DNA of 64,000 bases, from contig NZ_CP095413.1 of NCBI RefSeq assembly GCF_023016285.1, positions 3,365,001-3,429,000 on the forward strand, given 5' to 3'. Every line of letters begins with the position of its first letter. Position 1 is the first letter of the stretch. Under the pieces are notes generated by a model. It did no database searches. It worked only from the letters and a program-made list of their open reading frames with translations, and was not told the DNA's origin. Below, piece by piece: positions 18,801 to 26,449 of the stretch. The position numbers and the translations under genes were made by a program. Origin of the DNA: Muricauda sp. SCSIO 64092 (lineage in GTDB: Bacteria; Bacteroidota; Bacteroidia; Flavobacteriales; Flavobacteriaceae).

Positions 18801-19051
18801 TGTCCGACAGATTTTTAACGGATGCTTCATTTTGGTCCTTGAGAAATGTTAACCTTGGGTATACGTTCAACAATAAAATTTCAGAACAATTAGGACTCAA
18901 TAGCTTGAGGGTTACACTAACAGGGGAAAATTTGTATCTTAAGAGTAAAAGAACCGGATTGGATCCCCAGTTTGAATTTGCAGGTGCACCTCAGGGTAAT
19001 GACTTTAGCCCGGCAAGAATTATTTCCTTAGGTCTAAACGTATCATTCTAA
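15896..19051 (+). CDS. SusC/RagA TonB-linked outer-membrane receptor 1
   Basis: This is a 1051-residue outer-membrane transporter that imports large ligands, usually oligosaccharides or peptides, with its SusD partner and TonB energy. It begins MNVKKLFGAFVVLLCTTAFLQA, shortened as a signal peptide ending near residue 22. A carboxypeptidase-regulatory-like domain follows (about 27-100; GNVVDQAGFPLPGVNIIVEG), then the TonB box region ALDEVIVTAYGT, then the plug (about 115-225; ILKDAASTALYGSRAANGV). The beta-barrel ends in the aromatic LGLNVSF. Length and order are standard. The susD gene starts 25 bases downstream and a terminator follows it, so the pair forms a two-gene unit. Nothing in the sequence gives the substrate. 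Confidence 0.95.
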   Translation: MNVKKLFGAFVVLLCTTAFLQAQEKTVTGNVVDQAGFPLPGVNIIVEGTTIGTQTDFDGNYAINVAEGQALLFTYIGQKTERRVVGAANTINVQMEEDAQALDEVIVTAYGTTTKEAFTGSASVVGAEDLAIRNVTSPIAAIEGRATGVQFTSTNGQPGSTPSIVIRGVGTLNGDTDPLFIVDGIQFEGNLNTINQEDIESFTILKDAASTALYGSRAANGVVMITTKSGNREGVQVNASMQYGLVTRAVPPFDRIGPQQYYEIMWEALKNSSAGGGDPAFASANIYNQLGYNPFNVPNDQIVGTDGRINPNAQVIYQSLDWFDVLEQTGVRQNYNVNISAGGENHKVFFSASYLDEEGFAVTSSFDRLTTRLNAEFDVNERITMGGSANITITEAVGPSSAGLNSIVNPFGFANNVGAVYPVYVNDLQGNLVRDEFGDLVFDNGEGFAEFNIGSRPINQGRHALQELLLNDERDRDNTYGFRFFADIEILDGLNLRVNYGRDINEELEKEYENAIIGDAQPDGRYGEERGRRTVENFNQILTYIKSFGDHNIDITAGHESFERIESSNEGLATVQASNGIFEFANFSNIVDLDGLTTEKGLEGYFLRTNYNYDNRYYLSASVRRDGSSVFDRDTRWGTFYSVGASWRIDQEKFMENVSWVNQLKLRGSYGEVGNDALGSINTAGEFIDDFFISQPRFTITSNAAVPAAIFTDLGNPDLVWETLENYDVALEFALFDNFLEGSVEYYKRNSSDLLINLPIAPSNGINEFPTNAGDMFNSGWEIGLTTHLVDTGDFRWDLTLQGSTFKNEITSIPTPFIEDEARWAEGRSRFDFFLWRTAGVDPANGDQLFLMYELDENGESVPVLDGNGEQMTTNNWQETERAYTGDTSVPDLLGSVANSLTYKGFSLDVLITYGIGGKVLDRGYFDIMHSGAYGSALHPDIMNAWRQPGDITNVPRMENGNPNLVRELSDRFLTDASFWSLRNVNLGYTFNNKISEQLGLNSLRVTLTGENLYLKSKRTGLDPQFEFAGAPQGNDFSPARIISLGLNVSF

Positions 19052-19076
19052 TTCATAAATAAAAACTATAATCGTT

Positions 19077-20723
19077 ATGTCAAGCAAAATAAAATTCTTG
19101 TTATTCGCAATCCTTGCGATTACCATGACATCTTGTGATGAGGATTTTCTGGAAAGAACACCCACAGATGCCATATCTGCTTCTGAAGCACTTGCCAACG
19201 AAAACAATATGCAGCTTATTATTAACGGATTGCACCGTAGCCTGTACTCCCAATCCCAAACCATTTTCAGTGGGGGTAGTACACAGCGGGCGGGTAACCA
19301 TTATTGGGTACCCTTGGGCGATCTCTTGAGTGGTGGTATCATCCATTCGGCAAATGCGAACAATTTGGGATGGCGAACTGAAATGCAATGGAATTCCCAC
19401 ACCCTCCCCACCTCTTTGACAAGCAGGATTTTATGGCACCATCGCTATAATACCATATTGGGGGCCAATGTACTCATCAATAGAATTACGGAAGGGACCG
19501 CAGACGGGAGTTTGTTGGAAACCTCAACACTGAGCGGGATTTTGGGCCAGGCCTATACCTATAGGGCCTATGCCTACCTTTCATTGGTACAGCACTATGC
19601 CAGGGGCTATTTGATTGGAAACCCTTCCACAGATCCCGGTGTACCCTTGTTGTTTTCCTCTGAATTGCCGTTTACCAGTGAACCAAGATCTACGGTACAG
19701 GAAATCTATGATCAAATTGAGGCTGATTTGAATTTAGCAATCAGTACGTTTGCGAATAATGGATTAACAGGAGGAAGAGGAGGATCACAATTGACTATAG
19801 ATGTTGCCTATGGTCTTTTGGCCCGGATGCACTTATCCAAAGGTGAGTGGCAAGCCGCTGCGGATGCTGCGGTGCTGGCACGCGAAGGTTATCCTTTGAT
19901 GAGTGAAGCTGACTGGAAGTCCGGGTTCAATTCTATTGGGCTCCCCGAGGTCATTTGGGGGAGTAGGGTGATTGCTCCGGAGACCACATTTTTCCGTTCC
20001 TATTTTTACCTAATGAGCAATACATTCAATGGTAGTCAAGTAAGGAACAACCCTAAAATTGCCGATCGTAGAATAGTCGATGCCATTCCCGATACGGATT
20101 ATAGAAAGGATGTATTTATCATCAATGCGCCCAATACCAATACTTCGGCGGCCAATAACCAGGGAGGTTTTGGCAACGATCCAAACTTTACGGATGAGGA
20201 TGAGTTCAATGCTGCGGTGGATTCACTGAATGCGGTATATGGCATTACTACAGCATTTAACCTACACCCTTATATGCACTTTAAGATGAAGAATGCAAAC
20301 CCCGGCTCTATCGATCCCGATGATATCATTTATATGCGTTCCTCGGAAATGTATCTGATTGAGGCAGAAGCAATGGCCATGATGGGGAATATCCCCGGTG
20401 CACAGGCAGCGTTACGACCTTTGGGCGAGGAACGTGATAGCGCATATGACGTTACCGTCTTTAATACACAAGAGTCCCTGATGGACCATATAAAGTTTCA
20501 ACGACGCGTAGAGCTATGGGGTGAAGGTTTTGGATATACCGATCACATACGATGGGATGAAGGAATCGATCATGAAGCAGATGGTGGTTCCGGAGCTTCT
20601 GCAGTACTCTATCAAGAGGCGTATCAAATAGAAAGGCCTTCTGTGAACGATGATTGGATTTTTAAAATTCCACAACAGGAAATTGATGCCAATCCAAATT
20701 TGACCCCAGCAGATCAGAACTAA
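19077..20723 (+). CDS. SusD/RagB substrate-binding lipoprotein 1
   Basis: This 548-residue surface lipoprotein caps the SusC barrel and captures the ligand. The signal sequence MSSKIKFLLFAILAITMTSC places the lipid-bearing Cys at residue 20. The mature protein begins DEDFLERTPTDAISASEAL, typical for SusD. A helical TPR-like scaffold follows, with YRAYAYLSLVQHYARGYLIG in the first half. The C-terminal SusD signature is visible in IIYMRSSEMYLIEAEAMAM and FQRRVELWGEGFGYTDHIRW. It follows susC 1 by 25 bases and ends before a strong terminator. Outer-surface exposure is family knowledge. Confidence 0.95.
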   Translation: MSSKIKFLLFAILAITMTSCDEDFLERTPTDAISASEALANENNMQLIINGLHRSLYSQSQTIFSGGSTQRAGNHYWVPLGDLLSGGIIHSANANNLGWRTEMQWNSHTLPTSLTSRILWHHRYNTILGANVLINRITEGTADGSLLETSTLSGILGQAYTYRAYAYLSLVQHYARGYLIGNPSTDPGVPLLFSSELPFTSEPRSTVQEIYDQIEADLNLAISTFANNGLTGGRGGSQLTIDVAYGLLARMHLSKGEWQAAADAAVLAREGYPLMSEADWKSGFNSIGLPEVIWGSRVIAPETTFFRSYFYLMSNTFNGSQVRNNPKIADRRIVDAIPDTDYRKDVFIINAPNTNTSAANNQGGFGNDPNFTDEDEFNAAVDSLNAVYGITTAFNLHPYMHFKMKNANPGSIDPDDIIYMRSSEMYLIEAEAMAMMGNIPGAQAALRPLGEERDSAYDVTVFNTQESLMDHIKFQRRVELWGEGFGYTDHIRWDEGIDHEADGGSGASAVLYQEAYQIERPSVNDDWIFKIPQQEIDANPNLTPADQN

Positions 20724-20750
20724 TTGTAAGGATAGTGTACTATATTTCTT

Positions 20751-20776
20751 AAAACCCTCCAATCGGAGGGTTTTTT
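20751..20776 (+). terminator. Terminator after susCD pair 1
   Basis: AAAACCCTCC and GGAGGGTTTT enclose the 4-base loop AATC and are followed by more T residues. It lies 28 bases after the susD 1 stop. Confidence 0.9.
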
Positions 20777-21315
20777 GATAGGATTAACTTCATAAAAGGA
20801 TAAAGCCCGGTTAAAGACGTTTTGGTTCTGGAGCCTGTTTAGGATTCCCAATTGGAATCACGGGGCTAATACAAAAAGCGCTGTCCCTGCATGAGGTAAT
20901 CGGTTTTTGAAGTGTTTTGATAAAGAAACCCGGCATTCCGAATGGCTTGTACTCCCAATAAACCAAAGTGGAAAGAACCGTACTTCACTCCATGCCGACC
21001 TATAGACCACCGTCTACATGGCAAACGAAGGTATTCCAAATGATTAGATGAATCCTTCTGAATGCTATTTAACGTTAGTTCGACGTAACAATTTATTTTT
21101 AGTTTTGATTTTCAACAGTTTATATAGGTTTGTCGGGTCGAGCTCAGTCGAGACCTCATCAAAGTACGGGATTTTTAGGCTTCTCGACTGCCTGTCCGAA
21201 ATGTCATTCGGACGGGTAGCCGAAGTGACAGCACACATATCTATTGACATCTATACTTCTCATATCGAGATGTTAAGATTACATGCAGTCCAAAATTCTT
21301 TATATCTACCTTTTT
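20777..21315. other. 539-base region between convergent uptake units
   Basis: No gene is convincing; an 89-codon open frame at 21048-21317 overlaps a REP-like element and has no domain. The region ends with the REP-like repeat (21131-21230) and the minus-strand terminator of the FG-GAP gene. The first 300 bases show nothing recognisable. Confidence 0.5.
21131..21230. repeat. REP-like element with nested hairpins
   Basis: The outer arms TGTCGGGTCGAGC..AGTCGAGA-CCT (21131-21155) and the complement of GGCTTCTCGACT..CGAAGTGACA (21178-21230) form an imperfect inverted repeat. Nested within the right arm is a 10-bp hairpin with one G-T pair (CCTGTCCGAA at 21191-21200 with TTCGGACGGG at 21207-21216). 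Sequences of the TCGAG-CAGTCGAGA type recur in many flavobacterial genomes, to my knowledge. Confidence 0.7.
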
Positions 21316-21343
21316 GAAAAGAAAACCCTGTTTCAGGGTTTTC
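21316..21343 (-). terminator. Terminator that includes the stop codon of the FG-GAP gene
   Basis: A 10-bp perfect stem (21321-21330 with 21334-21343) has a 3-base loop. On the minus strand it is followed by TTTTC. The last codons of the FG-GAP lipoprotein gene form one arm, and the stop codon (21333-21335) spans the loop and the start of the other arm. Confidence 0.8.
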
Positions 21344-24300
21344 CTTTATCCATTTTGATGAACTGCAAATAATCAGAGTTTTTGGCGACCACAATGTGTT
21401 CTTGGCCCCGTATGGACATTTTTTCCATGTCCTTTACGTCGCCAGGGGCATAAAAACCACTTTCCTTGGCAAGAACCGGGGAGAAATTCCCCTTTCCATC
21501 ACCGAGAAGAAGAAGACCATTACCTGCATCATTTCTTGGGGTTTCTACTTCCGAGGCGTACAAATTTCCCGCAATAAGTGCGTCCAGATGTCCGTCCTCG
21601 TTAAAATCTTCCACAATAATCTGATTGATAGCGGACAATTGGGCATGAATGGGAAGTTGATGCCGTACAAATTTCCCATCCTTGTTTTCCAAGAAAACGC
21701 TTGCAAATGATTTTACCTGATAGTGAAGGGAATTTTCCAGGGTTTTTTCGGTATACACGTCCTCCAGCGTTGCCCGGGAAAAAGATTCGTAATCCTTGAA
21801 TTTATCCTTTATGCCAGGCATTTGCTGGGAAGAACATTCCCTGCCCCGCAAGGGAAATTTTTCCCCTTCATTGTAATAGCTAAGTACAATATCCCCCGTA
21901 TTGTTGTTATCAAAATCATTGAAGTAAATATCAAAGGTTTCTTCCTCCGTAGCCTTGTATTTATAATTGAGGCCCAAATTCCCCACCATGAAATCCAAAT
22001 CCCCATCCCCATCAAAATCCCCCGGCTTAATACTGAACCACCATCCCCTGGAATCTTCAAGTCCCATTTTTTCGGTGACATCGGAAAAGTAACCGTTGTC
22101 ATTTTTAAGAATGGTGATAGGCATCCATTCCCCGGTCAAGACCAGGTCTGTCCAGCCATCCTGGTCAATATCTGTCCAACTGGCATCGGTAACCATCCCA
22201 ATTCCCTCAAGAAAAGGGGCAATTTTTGGAGTGGCATTCAGGAACTTCACATTACCGTCACCACTAACATTCTCGAGCAAATAGCTATTTGCCGGAACTG
22301 GGTAATTTCCTGGGACAAGCCGTCCGGAAACAAATAAATCCAAATCGCCATCCTTATCAAAATCGTGACTATGTACCCTGGAACTACTGGTCAGCATTGT
22401 GGGCAAAGCTTCCGTACTTTTGGTAAAATTCCCCTTTCCATCATTAAGGTACAATCGATCTTGTAGTTCTTTGGCGTTGGTTTCATATTCATTACCCCCA
22501 CTGGCAATATAGATATCGTTATCGCCATCACCTTCGGCATCAAAAATATGAATGCCCATATCTTCGGATATTTTGTCCATTTCAAAGGGTTGGGGTTCTT
22601 TCAGTACAAAACCTTCATGGGTTTGCATATAAACAGAGGTGGTAAAACCATAGGCGCCCCCTACCACTAAATCTTCGAGGCCGTTATTGTCCAAGTCCCC
22701 TACAGCAATATTGGGACCGAACATCGAGGTTTGGTGGGGCAGTAAAATCTCCTCAATAAAATCATTGTAGTTGTTGTCCCTATAGAAATGTTCTACAACG
22801 GTTTTGGTGTCTTTTTGGGTTTCGAACAATTTGGGAATTGTTTGGTTTTCAGTGTTCTTGGGATTCTCTGCCTCCTTGTGGTCCAGGGTTAGGGTGGTAT
22901 TCGCTTTAATACTGGTTACCAGTTGTTGTCTTTGGTCCGGCCAGATAATTTGGAGGGAATCTGCCATGGCAACATCGCCCAATCCAAAGTGTAGTTGTGG
23001 GGCAACAGAGGATTGAAAACCTCTGGTCAGTGTCAATTCTTGGTACTGTAGTTCCCCATTGTTGAATAACATTACCTTGGCGCCAAGGCCATTTTTATTC
23101 TGCTCCGGCCCTTTCAATTTTACAGTGAGGTGGTTGTTTTTGTCAGAACTGGTATTTTCAAAAATGGAGGCAACATCATCAATATTATTGGTCACAATTT
23201 CCAAATCGCCGTCATTGTCCAGGTCCACATATACGGAACCGTTGGAGAACCCTTTATGTTCAATGCCCCATTCCTTGTTCACTCTTTTAAAGGTGAGGTC
23301 ACGATTATTTTTTAGGGCATAATTGTCTATTTTTTCGGAAGGAATTTCCAAAGCCTTTTTGAGGGTGCTATCTTTTGGAATACCTTTTTTTTCTATTTCC
23401 AAAAAGAAATCACGATTGTTTATTTCCCGCCGTGTCCCATTGGAAATAAAAATATCCTTCCATCCGTCATTGTCCAAATCGGCAAATAATGGTCCCCAAC
23501 TCCAATCTGTGGACGATACCCCTGCAATTCGCGATATATTGCTAAAGTCGGGTAGGGTATCCAATAAATTACCGTTGTTCAACTGGAGGCTGTTCTGCAT
23601 GTATTGGTAATGGAACCCTGCATTTACGGTACTCCAAAACAGGTCTGGATTCATACTGGCCATATTGGCTTTTGCACGGCGGTTAATTTGTGCGGTCATA
23701 TCCACTTGAAGGATATCCGGTAATGCATCATTATTAAAATCTGCAATATCGACCCCCATGCCATAAAATGAAATGTTCTTTGTGGTTTGCTTTAACACAT
23801 CAGAGAAGGAACCATCCTTATTGTTGATGAACATATAGTCCGGTGTGCTAAAATCATTGGAAACATAAAGATCGGGCCATCCATCTTTGTTTATATCTGC
23901 AACGGTTGCACTTAAGGACAGACCAAAAGTCTTTAGCCCGGCTTCTTCGGTAACATCCACAAATGTTTCCCCCTCTTTTTTGAACAAACGATCGGTTTCC
24001 AGGGGTTTGGGACTGTATTGCTTAAAACGATAGAAATAATTGGGGGCATTAAAAGGCGTTGGCGGGTAGTTGGCCACATATAGATCTAAATCCCCGTCCA
24101 AATCGTAGTCAAAAAAAGTGGCTTGGACACTATTGCTGGGGTCATCTATACCATAGGCGTTGGCCTGTTCGGAAAAGGTGTTGTCCCCATTATTGATAAA
24201 CAATTGGTTTTCCTTTGGGCCAAATTTACCACCAACGGAGCAATAAATGTCCAGGAAACCATCATTGTTGATATCGACCATTGTGGTTCCCGTATACCAT

Positions 24301-24650
24301 CTGTTATCTCCTGAAACGCCTGCTGTTTCACTAATATCCTCAAACTGCAGGTTTCCCTTGTTCAGATATAGCTTGTTGGGCACCATATTGCCCGTAAAAT
24401 ACAGATCGATCAATCCGTCATTATTGATGTCCCCAGTAGAAATTCCCCCTCCCATATAAATATAGGCATAGGTAAAGTAGTTGAGGGAATCATTTTCGGT
24501 TAGATTGTTTGAAAATGTAACCCCGGTTTGTGACGGGGTCAATTTCGTAAAGATGGCAGTCTCTTTGGAACTACTTTTTTCCGTGCTGCAGCTACCTATA
24601 AAAACAATGCATATGAGGAGAAGGGCACTTCTCCAAAAAAAGTTGACCAT
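21333..24650 (-). CDS. FG-GAP/VCBS-repeat lipoprotein with ASPIC/UnbV domain
   Basis: This is a large 1105-residue predicted surface lipoprotein. Signal MVNFFWRSALLLICIVFIGS is followed by the lipid-bearing Cys21. Two blocks of FG-GAP/VCBS repeats are seen, each repeat carrying a calcium-binding loop such as GDINNDGLIDLY, DYDLDGDLDLYVANY, DLDNDGWKDIFIS, DFDKDGDLDLFVSG and DFDGDGDLDFMVGN. Between the blocks, near residues 520-590, is an ASPIC/UnbV-like domain (NKNGLGAKVMLFNNGE, then RGFQSSVAPQLHFGLG). Such proteins form beta-propellers and often sit in SusCD loci. It is the last gene of the minus-strand run susC 2 - susD 2 - repeat lipoprotein - this gene. A binding or scaffold role at the cell surface is likely; no catalytic motif was found. 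Confidence 0.9.
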   Translation of the reverse strand: MVNFFWRSALLLICIVFIGSCSTEKSSSKETAIFTKLTPSQTGVTFSNNLTENDSLNYFTYAYIYMGGGISTGDINNDGLIDLYFTGNMVPNKLYLNKGNLQFEDISETAGVSGDNRWYTGTTMVDINNDGFLDIYCSVGGKFGPKENQLFINNGDNTFSEQANAYGIDDPSNSVQATFFDYDLDGDLDLYVANYPPTPFNAPNYFYRFKQYSPKPLETDRLFKKEGETFVDVTEEAGLKTFGLSLSATVADINKDGWPDLYVSNDFSTPDYMFINNKDGSFSDVLKQTTKNISFYGMGVDIADFNNDALPDILQVDMTAQINRRAKANMASMNPDLFWSTVNAGFHYQYMQNSLQLNNGNLLDTLPDFSNISRIAGVSSTDWSWGPLFADLDNDGWKDIFISNGTRREINNRDFFLEIEKKGIPKDSTLKKALEIPSEKIDNYALKNNRDLTFKRVNKEWGIEHKGFSNGSVYVDLDNDGDLEIVTNNIDDVASIFENTSSDKNNHLTVKLKGPEQNKNGLGAKVMLFNNGELQYQELTLTRGFQSSVAPQLHFGLGDVAMADSLQIIWPDQRQQLVTSIKANTTLTLDHKEAENPKNTENQTIPKLFETQKDTKTVVEHFYRDNNYNDFIEEILLPHQTSMFGPNIAVGDLDNNGLEDLVVGGAYGFTTSVYMQTHEGFVLKEPQPFEMDKISEDMGIHIFDAEGDGDNDIYIASGGNEYETNAKELQDRLYLNDGKGNFTKSTEALPTMLTSSSRVHSHDFDKDGDLDLFVSGRLVPGNYPVPANSYLLENVSGDGNVKFLNATPKIAPFLEGIGMVTDASWTDIDQDGWTDLVLTGEWMPITILKNDNGYFSDVTEKMGLEDSRGWWFSIKPGDFDGDGDLDFMVGNLGLNYKYKATEEETFDIYFNDFDNNNTGDIVLSYYNEGEKFPLRGRECSSQQMPGIKDKFKDYESFSRATLEDVYTEKTLENSLHYQVKSFASVFLENKDGKFVRHQLPIHAQLSAINQIIVEDFNEDGHLDALIAGNLYASEVETPRNDAGNGLLLLGDGKGNFSPVLAKESGFYAPGDVKDMEKMSIRGQEHIVVAKNSDYLQFIKMDKGKP

Positions 24651-24695
24651 AATTGAAAATTGGATAAAATAAAGGTAAGGACTGTAGTATTTTAA

Positions 24696-24725
24696 AACAA
24701 AAACAGGGCATTGAAAATGCCCTGT
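24696..24725 (-). terminator. Terminator after the four-repeat lipoprotein gene
   Basis: ACAGGGCATT (24703-24712) pairs perfectly with AATGCCCTGT (24716-24725) around a 3-base loop. The minus strand continues with a T-rich run. It separates the repeat lipoprotein gene from the FG-GAP gene, so the latter may have its own promoter. Confidence 0.8.
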
Positions 24726-24732
24726 CCATTAG

Positions 24733-24787
24733 CTAAACTTAAACTAAAAACTCAACTAAACTTAAACTTATAATCGAAATTTCGATT
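24733..24787. promoter_or_regulatory. Repeats and 16-bp palindrome upstream of FG-GAP gene
   Basis: CTAAACTTAAACT-type sequence occurs twice (about 24733-24745 and 24756-24768), followed by the perfect 16-bp palindrome AATCGAAATTTCGATT at 24772-24787. The position between two minus-strand genes suggests regulation or a leader relic; no factor is known. Confidence 0.35.
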
Positions 24788-24840
24788 GTTTATTAAACAA
24801 GACCTTATAATCACATGACTAATTTAGGGTCTTTAGAAAT

Positions 24841-26304
24841 TTAATTTTTGTTCACCTGAATTGAATTTGAGAGGGCAAAACAACCGCTCAATTCATTTGC
24901 ACTATTGAAAACAGAAAGTCCTAGAAGACTGTCTTCATAGCTCATGTGCCAAATCAAGCATTCCGAACCAACATTGATATTTTCAAAATTGATGGCCTCG
25001 AGTTCTGCAAGGGTTGCAGGCAACGCCAAAATGATGCCAGCATTGTCCGTAACTACCCAAGAAGTATTGGTGCCAACCAGATTTTCATCATCTAACTCAA
25101 TATCCGAAACAAAATCGGGCATGCCATCATCTGTAAAGTTGAATGGCCCTCCTGAAATTGTGCCTGCGTTATTTGGTTCGGCGGTAATCGTTCGTTGTAT
25201 CTCAATTGAATCTGAAAGGGCAAAACAGCCAACAAGATCACCCGCACTTGCGCCCACTTCCAAACCTACAAGGCCATCTTCATAACGAATGTTCCAAATT
25301 AAACGGGTACCTCCACTTTCGGTGCTATCAAAGTCTATGGCTTCAATCTCAGCAATGGAAGCTGGTAGTTGGAGTATAGCTCCCCCAGCGTCAGTTAGAA
25401 TCCAAGCACTGTTTGTGCCAACGGCTTCACTTTCATCAATGTCCAGCCCATTAACATTGTCAGCAGTACCATCCATACAGAAAGAATAAGGACCACCCAA
25501 AATTGTAGCGGCACTTACTTCAGACACGTTTCTCGTGACCGTAATGGGGTTTGACAAACTAAAACAACCGCTTAAATCATTTGCGTTGGTAACGGTCAGT
25601 TTAAGCGACCCCTCAACCTCAGGATCGAAGTCAGGATTTGCAACATCATCTTCATATTGTAAGTTCCAAATAGAGAGATTACCGGGATCTCCTTCGTTAA
25701 AGTCAAATTCCTCAACATCGGCCAAAGTATTAGGGGTTGCCAATATGAGGCCGTCACCATCGGTGATTACCCAAGTTGCGTTGGTTCCAGATCCTTCTTC
25801 ATCAACCGTAATTCCGCCTACATTGTCTTCATTGCCGTCAATGCAAAAAGTAAAAGGCCCTCCTGAAAGTACTGCCGCGACAGTGGCATTTCTATTCACT
25901 TTTACAGCCGTTTTGGAAAGGTCAAAATCACCTCCTAAATTGACTATGTCCTGACCTACCTCAAGGTTGGTAACCGCGGCATTGGCTGATAGATACCAAA
26001 TTAAACGTATGCCTGGTTCTCCAACATCAAAATTGATGGCTTCCAGTTCAGAAATACTGGAAGGAAGGCTTAAGATTATATTGTCATTATCCGTTACGAT
26101 CCAAGTACTATTTGAACCTGTACTTGAACCTTCGCCAAGGGCAATGTCACTTACATTGTCTGCCACGCCATCATTCACGCAGAATGTGAATGGGCCTCCC
26201 GTGATGCTTCCATTGAAGACAAGGGAGGTGTCACCATTGTCATCATCATCACAGCCTAGAAGTAAAAGGGCAATAATTATCGTTTTTATAAAATTGTTTT
26301 TCAT
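24841..26304 (-). CDS. Lipoprotein with four tandem ~110-residue repeats
   Basis: This is a 487-residue lipoprotein of unnamed family. It starts MKNNFIKTIIIALLLLGC, lipid-bearing Cys18, then a short acidic DDDDNGD tether. Four repeats follow (about 34-139, 146-259, 268-372 and 382-487). Each has GGPF-x-F-(C)-x-DG-x(2)-DNV, then W-(I/V)-x-TD-x(2)-G-x-IL-x-LP, then EAI-(D/N)-F, LIW-x(3)-YED, and ends with L-x-GCF-x-LS-x(2)-I-x-V. I chose the ATG at 26304, since upstream codons would hide the signal peptide. It occupies the position after susC-susD where surface glycan-binding lipoproteins (SusE/F-like) are usually found, which suggests ligand binding or cell-surface display. No enzyme motif is present. 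Confidence 0.85.
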   Translation of the reverse strand: MKNNFIKTIIIALLLLGCDDDDNGDTSLVFNGSITGGPFTFCVNDGVADNVSDIALGEGSSTGSNSTWIVTDNDNIILSLPSSISELEAINFDVGEPGIRLIWYLSANAAVTNLEVGQDIVNLGGDFDLSKTAVKVNRNATVAAVLSGGPFTFCIDGNEDNVGGITVDEEGSGTNATWVITDGDGLILATPNTLADVEEFDFNEGDPGNLSIWNLQYEDDVANPDFDPEVEGSLKLTVTNANDLSGCFSLSNPITVTRNVSEVSAATILGGPYSFCMDGTADNVNGLDIDESEAVGTNSAWILTDAGGAILQLPASIAEIEAIDFDSTESGGTRLIWNIRYEDGLVGLEVGASAGDLVGCFALSDSIEIQRTITAEPNNAGTISGGPFNFTDDGMPDFVSDIELDDENLVGTNTSWVVTDNAGIILALPATLAELEAINFENINVGSECLIWHMSYEDSLLGLSVFNSANELSGCFALSNSIQVNKN

Positions 26305-26449
26305 TCTAAAGTTTTTATGTGTTTGCAATAAATCGGTGATTTGAATAAGATGAATTTTGCCAATATGTGTAATTGTTTCGTCATTACCAAGTACTCTCCA
26401 TACAACTGGGAAAATGGCCATATGTTTTTCATCTTATTAAATTTCACAA

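Noticed and set aside
21723..22337. A 204-codon open frame on plus, antisense to the FG-GAP gene
   Set aside because: It mirrors the repeat-rich coding strand and has no domain or start context.
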